Part shown: positions 14,279 through 19,739 of the stretch, one piece after another
Position numbering within the stretch: position 1 is the first letter of the stretch
Layout of the letters: the number at the start of each line of letters is the position of its first letter
Assembly (NCBI GenBank): GCA_029933995.1
Contig: JAOZNB010000012.1
Location: 1-19,739 of the forward strand
Direction of reading: 5' to 3'
From: Candidatus Moraniibacteriota bacterium
GTDB lineage: Bacteria; Patescibacteriota; Minisyncoccia; Moranbacterales; GCA-2747515
DNA: 19,739 nt
The notes under the pieces: generated by a model
What the model was told of the DNA's origin: nothing
Seen by the model: the letters and a program-made list of their open reading frames with translations, nothing else
Databases searched by the model: none
Made by a program: the position numbers and the translations under genes

Positions 14279-14287
14279 ATTGTAGCA
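14279..14287 (-). promoter_or_regulatory. Extended -10 of priA, predicting a leaderless mRNA
   Basis: The minus strand reads TGC-TACAAT, with the hexamer at 14279-14284. The priA ATG at 14272 starts seven bases downstream, where transcription should begin. No good -35; the place where it would lie is inside the preceding terminator. Confidence 0.55.
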
Positions 14288-14290
14288 TAA

Positions 14291-14331
14291 ATAAAATGAA
14301 CCTTTAGAGAATTTATCTCTAAAGGTTCATT
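14291..14331 (-). terminator. Terminator of the 144-aa gene
   Basis: Arms 14295-14309 and 14317-14331 are perfect 15-bp complements with a 7-nt loop, followed on the minus strand by a T-rich tract. It separates this gene from priA, which lies downstream on the same strand. Confidence 0.85.
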
Positions 14332-14341
14332 GTGAACAAAC

Positions 14342-14776
14342 TCAGTAATTTCCGAGCTCTACATGTTCTTCTTCAAAAGTTTTGAAATCACAATCAATAC
14401 TAGAATCAACTATAATTTCTACTGTGGTGTTAGTTGCCTTTATAATGGTAATATCTTGAAATCGTATAGTTTTTTCATCTGTCTTGGCACCATATATATC
14501 TTTTAATTTAATAGCTCCTTCAAGATACAATCGCATGCCTATTAGAGGACTAACACGAACTATTTTGGGATTTTTGTTATTCACCCTATCCCAATAAAGC
14601 CCAGCATCAATTTCTTCTGCTGCTGAATCTTGTTGAATGACGTCTTCTTCAAAGCTATCAGTTGTTTCTATGTCAACGCACCACTTACCACCTTTTTTGT
14701 AACCTGTAGTATTAAAAAAAGTGACTTTTCTACCTCTTAATATCAGGCCGTCTCTTTCAAATGGTAATTTTGCCAT
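14342..14776 (-). CDS. Uncharacterised 144-aa protein
   Basis: The start at 14776 is chosen over the longer frame (14848) because AAGGAG lies 8 nt before this ATG, and the extra 24 residues contain the promoter-proximal dyad. The protein begins MAKLPFERDGLILRGRKVTFF. It alternates hydrophobic and charged residues in a way that suggests a mostly beta fold, with an acidic middle (about 39-57), two Cys and an acidic C-terminus. No family, membrane segment or catalytic motif is recognised. It is a free-standing unit with a strong promoter, a dyad at the start site, a good Shine-Dalgarno and its own terminator. Confidence 0.75.
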   Translation of the reverse strand: MAKLPFERDGLILRGRKVTFFNTTGYKKGGKWCVDIETTDSFEEDVIQQDSAAEEIDAGLYWDRVNNKNPKIVRVSPLIGMRLYLEGAIKLKDIYGAKTDEKTIRFQDITIIKATNTTVEIIVDSSIDCDFKTFEEEHVELGNY

Positions 14777-14807
14777 TTTGCATTCTCCTTTTATAGAATT
14801 GTTAAAT

Positions 14808-14865
14808 TGCATAATTAAAACTTTTAATAATATGCAAATATACATCAAAAATAGAACTTTGTCAA
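14808..14865 (-). promoter_or_regulatory. Promoter and start-site dyad of the 144-aa gene
   Basis: The minus strand has TTGACA (14860-14865), a 17-nt spacer, and TATATT (14837-14842). Directly downstream, 14808-14836 forms a dyad: TGCATA and ATTAAAA pair with TTTTAAT and TATGCA, with a 2-nt bulge. The start is expected near 14830, inside the dyad, so it may be an operator or a 5' hairpin. Confidence 0.75.
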
Positions 14866-14882
14866 TAATTATTTTTGTAATT

Positions 14883-15031
14883 ATTCAGGTTTCTCCAAAA
14901 TATACTACAATTGACCAATCAAAGGCATTCTTGATTTTAAAAAATAAGTAACTATTTTTCAAAAATCCTTATTTAAAAGGATTTTTTATAAATTTGTGGG
15001 ATAAACCTGAATAGTTACTTATTTTTTAAAT
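14883..15031. repeat. Interleaved inverted repeats in the gene-free stretch 14866-15030
   Basis: Pair 1: an 11-bp inverted repeat, 14883-14893 with 15004-15014. Pair 2: a 21-bp perfect inverted repeat, 14937-14957 with 15011-15031. The pairs cross rather than nest, and their right arms overlap by 4 nt, so both cannot form fully at once. Between the arms of pair 2 lies a third hairpin (14962-14971 with 14978-14987) that could act as a terminator in either direction. No gene is seen here. Confidence 0.75.
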
Positions 15032-15067
15032 AAAAAGACTTTTACAAAATTTTTTGTAAAAGTCTTC
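15031..15067 (-). terminator. Terminator of the 400-aa membrane-protein gene
   Basis: Arms 15036-15050 and 15053-15067 are perfect 15-bp complements with a 2-nt centre; the minus strand continues into a T-rich run. It begins 9 nt after the stop codon. Confidence 0.85.
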
Positions 15068-15075
15068 AGACCATG

Positions 15076-16278
15076 CTACACAGCACTCATGCGCACAATA
15101 CGTCTCTTGCCGTGTGTTGTTTGTGTTCCTCCTGCGTGCATTGCAATTTGCATTGCTTCTTTCAGGAGTCTTTTTTTATCTGAATATGCCTTTATCTCTA
15201 CAACAGTGACATCCTCCATACGGTCAATGGATACTAAAATTGTGTCCGGATTATTTGCTACACACCTCACAAATTCAATTTCATAAGCTTCATCTTCATT
15301 ATGAAATTTTTGTAGAAATGAACGTACATTAGTATTAACAATATCATTAACTTTCCAACACATTTTATTGGGAAATTGAAAATATAATTTATCCTTGCGT
15401 ACGGGATAATATCGAAATTGTGAAATTTCCTTTCTTGCCATTTCATTTACACGTGTAAATGCGATTTGAGCAGATTGCGACAAACCTCTATCATCACGGA
15501 ATTTCCTCTGTCGAAAGCGTACACGTACTTTACGTGCGTTGTAAATGGGTATGCTATTGCCAACGTAACGGTCGTGATATGCAATCAGAGATGACTCGCC
15601 AGGATGAGCTATATTACTTGTATCTATGGTTCCAAGGTCATATTTTTCTACAAGTATATCAAATACATCTCTTGCAGTTTCATATGACTCAAAGTGAAAT
15701 CGTGATTCAAGGTATGAAGTAATCCCAAATCCCATTTTTTGTAATTTCATTTTGCAACGACGATACAAAAATTCTACAAATCCCACTTCCAATCCAGCAA
15801 CAATAAACACTGCAACAACAAAACTAAATACTGCCAAAATCCATGCTGGAGTACCTGGAAATTTCAAGAGACCTACATACATAATACCAATATATATGGG
15901 ATCATGTATAAGAATATCTTGAATTAGGCTTTTTGTACCACCTCTAAGAGCTTTTTTTGTGTAATATGATAAAGGATACCTATTTTCAATTGGAGTTATC
16001 CGGTATATATCAAAAGCTTCTTTGAAATGTGCAGGGAAAAAGCCAATCTTTTCAACAATTGGACCTACAAGTGCAAAAAGTAGATTTATTTCAATGCCAG
16101 CTACTAGTAAATTTGCAGCTGTAGTTTCGCCCATTGCACTAGCAAAATATAGACTCAGAGCCAGTGTTGCACTGAAATTAATAACGAGCGCAATCATTTC
16201 ATCTCTACCAAATCGTTTAAATACATCCCAAAATGGATTACTCGGTAAAATAATTAATCCATTACCATTATTTAACAT
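15076..16278 (-). CDS. Uncharacterised membrane protein with a possible CYTH-like cytoplasmic domain
   Basis: AAGGAGG precedes the ATG at 16278. About four membrane helices are visible (about 29-50, 54-76, 124-140 and 144-168), leaving a long C-terminal domain (about 170-400), probably cytoplasmic. That domain has alternating-Arg strands (VRVRFRQRKF), a later IAFTRV strand, YEIEF, and a closing SIDRMEDVTVVEIKAY. This order of RxRxR, xxTR, ExEF and DR-x-E-(n)-EIK recalls CYTH/triphosphate-tunnel enzymes (adenylate cyclase class IV, thiamine-triphosphatase, VTC-type polyphosphate polymerases). That resemblance is by eye and unproven. The gene is a single transcription unit with a strong promoter, start-site dyad and terminator. 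Confidence 0.75.
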   Translation of the reverse strand: MLNNGNGLIILPSNPFWDVFKRFGRDEMIALVINFSATLALSLYFASAMGETTAANLLVAGIEINLLFALVGPIVEKIGFFPAHFKEAFDIYRITPIENRYPLSYYTKKALRGGTKSLIQDILIHDPIYIGIMYVGLLKFPGTPAWILAVFSFVVAVFIVAGLEVGFVEFLYRRCKMKLQKMGFGITSYLESRFHFESYETARDVFDILVEKYDLGTIDTSNIAHPGESSLIAYHDRYVGNSIPIYNARKVRVRFRQRKFRDDRGLSQSAQIAFTRVNEMARKEISQFRYYPVRKDKLYFQFPNKMCWKVNDIVNTNVRSFLQKFHNEDEAYEIEFVRCVANNPDTILVSIDRMEDVTVVEIKAYSDKKRLLKEAMQIAMHAGGTQTTHGKRRIVRMSAV

Positions 16279-16327
16279 TGTAATTTACCTCCTTGTATAA
16301 TTAAAGAACTTTTAATTTATGATTTCT

Positions 16328-16377
16328 AGTCAAAATAATTGACTTGTAAGTATACAATTCTTATAAAGAACAGTCAA
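16328..16377 (-). promoter_or_regulatory. Promoter and start-site dyad of the 400-aa gene
   Basis: The minus strand has TTGACT (16372-16377), a 17-nt spacer, and TATACT (16349-16354). A perfect dyad, AGTCAA (16328-16333) and TTGACT (16339-16344) with a 5-nt spacer, covers the predicted start near 16342. The dyad half-site equals the -35 sequence. Confidence 0.75.
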
Positions 16378-16381
16378 ATAC

Positions 16382-16420
16382 AAAAAAATCTCGGAATCAG
16401 TCATTCGACTAATCCCGAGA
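16382..16420 (-). terminator. Terminator of the 71-codon gene
   Basis: Arms 16389-16402 and 16407-16420 form a 14-bp stem (G-U pairs included) with a 4-nt loop, followed on the minus strand by seven T. It begins 12 nt after the stop at 16433, which supports a real gene upstream. Confidence 0.9.
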
Positions 16421-16432
16421 AATGCAATTTTG

Positions 16433-16648
16433 TTATTTTTTATAGAAGATTGCTAAACTATAACTTCTTTCGCTACTCCCTCCAAGTGCAGGATTTGTTG
16501 AATAGGCTGTTACCTCATATTGCCTATCCGTTATTTTAATTTTTGAATTCTCCTCTAATGCCAGCCAGGCATTAGTCATTGATTGTAAATGCTTGGCATT
16601 GGTTTCTTCAAATATTTCTACTTGTTCAAAACTGGATTCTTTATTTAT
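16433..16648 (-). CDS. Small protein gene (71 codons) with no ordinary start codon, probable AUA start
   Basis: An open frame on the minus strand reads (I)NKESSFEQVEIFEETNAK..., continues LQSMTNAWLALEENSKIKIT and ends SYSLAIFYKK. It looks coding: amphipathic, well-balanced composition, followed by a strong terminator. AAGGAG (16655-16660) is ideally placed 6 nt before ATA (16646-16648). No ATG, GTG or TTG lies in frame between the upstream stop (16679-16681) and Met24 (16577-16579), and Met24 has no ribosome-binding site. Alternative: an overlapping 13-codon ORF starts at the ATG at 16680-16682 and ends at 16641, and a 4-nt slip in the repeated AATA at the junction would fuse it to this frame. 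Function unknown; no membrane segment. Confidence 0.65.
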   Translation of the reverse strand: MNKESSFEQVEIFEETNAKHLQSMTNAWLALEENSKIKITDRQYEVTAYSTNPALGGSSERSYSLAIFYKK

Positions 16649-16678
16649 TACAGTCTCCTTGTAAAAGTTGATTTGTTG

Positions 16679-16737
16679 TCATGATTATTACAATAATCAT
16701 GATATATTGTAATAGCATACAAATAACTTTCTGTCAA
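16679..16737 (-). promoter_or_regulatory. Strong promoter with a 24-bp palindrome at the start site
   Basis: The minus strand has TTGACA (16732-16737), a 17-nt spacer, and TATTAC (16709-16714) preceded by TGC (extended -10). The palindrome 16679-16702 has perfect 11-bp arms around AC and begins where transcription should start. A second, overlapping dyad (ATTACAATA and TATTGTAAT) links it to the -10 box. Either a repressor operator or a hairpin at the very 5' end of the mRNA. Confidence 0.8.
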
Positions 16738-16740
16738 GTG

Positions 16741-16769
16741 TTGTTTTTTGATGAAAAATAGCGTATTAT
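16741..16769 (+). promoter_or_regulatory. Probable promoter of the 2H-phosphoesterase gene
   Basis: TTGTTT (16741-16746), a 17-nt spacer, then TATTAT (16764-16769). It is divergent from, and back to back with, the promoter at 16709-16737. The transcript would contain the whole repeat at 16789-16884. Confidence 0.5.
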
Positions 16770-16788
16770 AAGGACTAATTAGTTATAA

Positions 16789-16884
16789 TGTTATTTCGAC
16801 TGAAGAGTTAGCGGAATGGAAAAATTTTTAAATTGTAAAGCTTTGAGATATTTCGACTTCGTTAACACTTCGCTCAAGATGACA
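16789..16884 (+). repeat. Dispersed palindromic repeat, copy B (in a 5' UTR)
   Basis: A 96-bp relative of 3638-3731 in the same orientation to the gene that follows. Shared blocks include ATTTCGACTGAAG at the left, GAATGGA and TTTGAGATAT in the middle, and CGCTC...ATGACA at the right end. Like copy A it ends exactly 10 nt before a start codon that has no Shine-Dalgarno. Confidence 0.8.
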
Positions 16885-16894
16885 AAGTCATTTT

Positions 16895-17452
16895 ATGCAA
16901 AGAAAGGTATTTATAGGAATTGATTTAGATAAACATGTCAAAAGCATGCTTGTTAAGTCTGTACGAAAATGGCATAATTTGCCAATTAAGTGGCACAAAG
17001 AAGAAAGTTTACATATTGCACTTATTCCAATTGGTTGGGTAACTGAAGATGATGTATTTGATATTTCTGATGCACTAGAAAATGCTGTTGATGATATGCG
17101 TGTTTTTGCTATTGAATTTGATAAAATTGTAACTATTTCAAAAAATAATTCTAGTAATGCTAAAGATGCTCAGTTAGTCCGATTGGAAGGAGGGGACAAT
17201 GAAGAATTAAAAATACTTTTGGAAAAAATTGAAAATGAATTGGAATTGCCTGTAGTAAAGAAAAAGCACTTCAAACCGTTTGTTACACTTGGCCGAATGC
17301 GTGCAAAGAAGTGGCAAAAATTAGAAGAATATCCTGATATTAATGTTGACTTTCCTGTAATGATGGATGTATTTCATGTTACACTTTTTGAAAGCGTACA
17401 AATAGATGATAAATGGCTAATTGAGCCCGTGCGTGTATTTGAATTAAAATAA
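16895..17452 (+). CDS. thpR: 2H phosphoesterase (2'-5' RNA ligase / RNA 2',3'-cyclic phosphodiesterase family), second motif degenerate
   Basis: The family fold is recognisable at a normal 185 aa: it opens with KVFIGIDL, has the first HxT-type motif SLHIALIPIG (39-47) and the second in HFKPFVTLGRM (125-135). Active members use two His, one per HxT motif, to cleave 2',3'-cyclic phosphates or join RNA ends. Here motif 1 is HIA (Thr to Ala), and motif 2 is FVT, with Phe129 where PHxTL is expected (codon TTT at 17279-17281). His125, four residues earlier, might compensate but is not in register. Catalysis is doubtful; RNA or nucleotide binding may remain. It is preceded by repeat copy B and has no Shine-Dalgarno. 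Confidence 0.85.
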   Translation: MQRKVFIGIDLDKHVKSMLVKSVRKWHNLPIKWHKEESLHIALIPIGWVTEDDVFDISDALENAVDDMRVFAIEFDKIVTISKNNSSNAKDAQLVRLEGGDNEELKILLEKIENELELPVVKKKHFKPFVTLGRMRAKKWQKLEEYPDINVDFPVMMDVFHVTLFESVQIDDKWLIEPVRVFELK

Positions 17453-17515
17453 TATATTCATATTAAGGTACAGTATTTAATTTAAAACTTCAAAGACTGT
17501 GCTTTCTACAAATAA

Positions 17516-18256
17516 ATGTTGAGTACTTCACAATTATGTATTTTTGATACACGAATAGATAATTTATCCAAAGATAATGTCATTGAACGTATAAATTATT
17601 TTTTAGAAAGTGATAGATTTAATCAAGTAACAACTATCAATCCTGAGTTTTTGTTGGAAGCTCGTAAAAATGATAGGTTTCATGATGCTCTCACTGATTC
17701 TGATTTAAATGTTGCAGATGGAATTGGTATTAAATTTGCATTTTGGCGATATGGTAGAAATCTCAAATTTCGTTATTCAGGCATTGATTTGATGTGGCAT
17801 ATTTTAGAAATTGCAAATACAAAAAAGCTAAATATTTATCTTGTTGCAAATAAAGATGGTCTTAGCACATGGCAAGGCACACGAGATGCTATTTTAAAAG
17901 TATATCCAAAATTAAAAATTGAAGGAATCAATTTAAATATTGTTGATGATGGGGTGTCTCCAATCAATGCAACTATTGTTTTTGTAAATTTTGGTGCTCC
18001 ATATCAAGATGTACTTATAAATAATATCAAAAATGCACCCCAATCATCTTTACGACTTGGAATTGGTGTAGGTGGTTCATTTGACTACATTACAAGAAAT
18101 GTGTCCAGAGCACCTAAGTTTATGCGTATTATGGGACTAGAATGGCTCTATCGATTGATCAAACAACCTAATAGACTTAGTCGTATATGGAAAGCTGTTA
18201 TCATTTTTCCAATCCTTATTTTATTTACAGGCAAAGGTAGACAAAAGTGTAAATAA
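17516..18256 (+). CDS. WecG/TagA/CpsF family glycosyltransferase
   Basis: A GT26-type enzyme that adds a second sugar (usually N-acetylmannosamine or its uronic acid) to a lipid-linked precursor of surface polysaccharide at the inner membrane face. Family marks: an N-terminal IDNLSKDNVIERI segment (14-26), TTINPEFLLEAR (39-50), the catalytic-Asp motif NVADGIGI (65-72), VFVNFGAPYQD (155-165) where the family has a GAP-K/Q-E motif, and a C-terminal EWLYRLIKQPNRLSRIWK segment. The tail after residue 220 is hydrophobic then basic, fitting peripheral membrane attachment. At 246 aa it is normal. No other polysaccharide genes are nearby. Start at 17516: no Shine-Dalgarno. Confidence 0.92.
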   Translation: MLSTSQLCIFDTRIDNLSKDNVIERINYFLESDRFNQVTTINPEFLLEARKNDRFHDALTDSDLNVADGIGIKFAFWRYGRNLKFRYSGIDLMWHILEIANTKKLNIYLVANKDGLSTWQGTRDAILKVYPKLKIEGINLNIVDDGVSPINATIVFVNFGAPYQDVLINNIKNAPQSSLRLGIGVGGSFDYITRNVSRAPKFMRIMGLEWLYRLIKQPNRLSRIWKAVIIFPILILFTGKGRQKCK

Positions 18257-18301
18257 ATGCTATATTTGATGGTATTGATTTTAAATTAAGTATGAGCAAA
18301 T

Positions 18302-18727
18302 ATGGAGCATTTACAAAAAAATAATCGTATAAATAACATCATTTCACTACCGTTCATTGGTATTTTAATTGTACCTTTTCTATTTTTGGATATATGTGTT
18401 GAAATATACCATCGACTTTGTTTTCCATTGTACGGCATTCCTATTGTGGACCGATCAAAGTATCTTATCTTTGATAGATATAAATTAGATTATTTAAATA
18501 ATATACAAAAAACAAATTGTACATATTGTGCTTATATAAATGGCTTGTTAAAATATATCACAGAGATTGGCGCTCAGACAGAAATATATTGGTGTTCTAT
18601 TAAACATAGCAAAAAAGATGCAATTTATCCGGAACATCAAAAAGATTTTTTAGAATATGGGGATGCAGCTACTTTTAGTAATAAATATAAACAAAATTTA
18701 ACTAATTTAAAAAATAAACATGAATAA
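18302..18727 (+). CDS. Conserved-looking small membrane protein with CxxC and WC motifs
   Basis: An N-terminal hydrophobic helix (about 13-35) is followed by a soluble region with FPLYGIPIVDRSKY (46-59), IFDRYKLDYLNNIQ (61-74), NCTYCAYINGLL (77-88) and YWCSIKHSKK (100-109), then an aromatic, charged C-terminus. The pattern of CxYCxYxNG followed by WCxIKH looks like a widespread family of unknown function that I have an impression of but cannot name. Cys78, Cys81 and Cys102 could bind a metal or iron-sulfur centre. It overlaps gltX by 8 nt, so the two are translationally linked. No Shine-Dalgarno. Confidence 0.75.
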   Translation: MEHLQKNNRINNIISLPFIGILIVPFLFLDICVEIYHRLCFPLYGIPIVDRSKYLIFDRYKLDYLNNIQKTNCTYCAYINGLLKYITEIGAQTEIYWCSIKHSKKDAIYPEHQKDFLEYGDAATFSNKYKQNLTNLKNKHE

Positions 18728-19739
18728 TGAAAAAAAAGTGCGTGTACGCTTTGCTCCATCACCAACTGGAGAATTGCATATTGGGAGTTTGCGAACAGCA
18801 TTGACAAGTTTTTTGTTTGCCAGAAAAAATAATGGTACATTTATTTTGCGTGCAGAAGACACTGACAGAAAAAGGTTTGTGGAAGGTGCTACAGAGCGTC
18901 AATTACGTGATTTGTATTGGGCAGGCTTAACTGTTGATGAAGGTATTGTATTGAAAAATGATCTTTTAACAGAGATTGGTGAATTTGGACCCTACACACA
19001 ATCACATCGTAAAGAAATTTATGCAAAATATGTACAACAACTTGTAGATGAGGATAAGGCATACCATTGCTTTTGTAGTGCAGAGAGATTACAGGAGATG
19101 CGCGAAGTACAGCAAGCGCAAAAAATTGCTCCAAAATATGATAGAAAATGTTTAAATTTATCAAAAGAAGAAATAAAAGAAAAAATTGAGGCAGGTAAAG
19201 ATTATGTGGTACGTTTTAAAATTCCAGAAGGAAATACAAAATTTACAGATTTAGTATATGGTGATATTGAGGTTGAAAATGAAAATTTGGACGATTTAGT
19301 TATTATGAAATCAGATGGGCTTCCAACATATCATCTCGCAGTTGTTGTAGATGATTATTTAATGAAAATTTCTCATATTTTTCGTGGTATGGAATGGATT
19401 CCTAGCACGCCAAAACATGTGCTTCTTTACGATGCGTTTGGCTGGAATGATGACATGCCAGAATTTTGTCATATGGCAAATATACTTAATAAAAATAAGA
19501 AAAAACTTTCAAAAAGGGAAGGGAGTGTTTCTGTGGCTGATTTTCGTAGTGAGGGCTATCCCAAAGAGGCAATTATTAATTTTATTGCATTGTTGGGTTG
19601 GAACCCTAAAACTGAGCAAGAAATTTTTACAATGCAGGAACTTATCAATCAATTTGATACTGCCAAGATGAATAAGGCTGGTGGTGTATTTGATTTGGAC
19701 CGACTTGCATGGATGAGTAAAGAACATATCAGAAAAATG
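18720..19739 (+). CDS. gltX: Glutamyl-tRNA synthetase (3' part beyond the window)
   Basis: Class I synthetase. The first 340 codons are present and open to the window edge. The ATG at 18720 overlaps the preceding gene and has no Shine-Dalgarno. The HIGH motif is in FAPSPTGELHIGSLRTA (11-27), and the KMSKS-type loop is KLSKREG, about residues 261-267. VILRAEDTDR-like and IFRGMEWIPSTPKH blocks are also typical. The Cys pair near CFCS (about 118-121) could be part of a zinc site, although the rest of that site is not clear. If tRNA-Gln is also charged here, the indirect GatCAB route would apply, but the anticodon-binding domain that would help decide lies outside the window. Confidence 0.95.
   Translation, partial: MNNEKKVRVRFAPSPTGELHIGSLRTALTSFLFARKNNGTFILRAEDTDRKRFVEGATERQLRDLYWAGLTVDEGIVLKNDLLTEIGEFGPYTQSHRKEIYAKYVQQLVDEDKAYHCFCSAERLQEMREVQQAQKIAPKYDRKCLNLSKEEIKEKIEAGKDYVVRFKIPEGNTKFTDLVYGDIEVENENLDDLVIMKSDGLPTYHLAVVVDDYLMKISHIFRGMEWIPSTPKHVLLYDAFGWNDDMPEFCHMANILNKNKKKLSKREGSVSVADFRSEGYPKEAIINFIALLGWNPKTEQEIFTMQELINQFDTAKMNKAGGVFDLDRLAWMSKEHIRKM

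Noticed and set aside
14777..14848. Longer N-terminus (start at 14848) for the 144-aa protein
   Set aside because: These codons overlap the start-site dyad and the ribosome-binding site, and the predicted transcript begins inside them.
14883..15031. An attachment site or integron-like recombination site
   Set aside because: No integrase or recombinase gene is in the window and the arms match no core site I know.
16577..16579. Met24 as the true start of the small gene at 16433
   Set aside because: It has no ribosome-binding site, while the AAGGAG at 16655-16660 and coding-like sequence lie upstream in frame.

Overview
This AT-rich window (about one third G+C by eye) carries standard-code bacterial housekeeping genes mixed with short, unrecognised genes. 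The gene set (aspS, rpmF-nusB-rnc, def-fmt, priA, gltX, a Bax-inhibitor-like protein, an Excalibur-domain protein, a WecG/TagA-like glycosyltransferase), the small proteins and the degenerate enzymes suggest a reduced-genome bacterium, most likely a Patescibacteria/CPR-type lineage. That is inference from gene content. UGA is used as a stop, so it is not a UGA-recoding lineage such as Absconditabacteria or Gracilibacteria. Several regulatory features look Firmicute-like: a T-box, strong TTGACA/TATACT promoters and classical terminators.

Layout. 18-3237: an unknown 249-aa gene (-), then a small membrane protein and a membrane-tethered tandem thioredoxin-fold protein (+), then an isolated unknown bicistron between two terminators. 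3334-7157: a T-box leader and a dispersed repeat in front of aspS, followed by rpmF, nusB and rnc. 7163-8507: a self-contained purC unit with a 62-aa partner. 8514-11044 (-): def-fmt-rhodanese operon. 11123-12264 (+): two membrane-protein genes that separate def-fmt from priA (12320-14272, -), a common neighbour in other bacteria. 14342-16648 (-): three accessory single-gene units, one an un-annotated 71-codon gene with no ordinary start codon. 16741-19739 (+): a second copy of the dispersed repeat in front of a 2H-phosphoesterase gene, then a glycosyltransferase, a CxxC small protein and gltX, which runs off the window.

Two patterns stand out. (1) Translation signals are split. The accessory units (18-767, 2459-3237, 7280-8449, 14342-14776, 15076-16278, 16433-16648) have strong Shine-Dalgarno sequences, mostly good -35/-10 promoters, and dyads at the predicted transcription start. 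Nearly all housekeeping genes lack a Shine-Dalgarno, and def and priA look leaderless. (2) Several recognisable enzymes have lost catalytic residues: PriA (Walker A and motif VI), a tandem rhodanese (both cysteines), the 2H phosphoesterase (second His), and RNase III (one metal-binding Asp is Asn). The strongest candidates for something undescribed are the AUA-start gene with its palindromic 5' region, the 5'-UTR repeat that ends exactly 10 nt before two different start codons, the T-box leader with no obvious Asp specifier, and the interleaved inverted repeats at 14883-15031.
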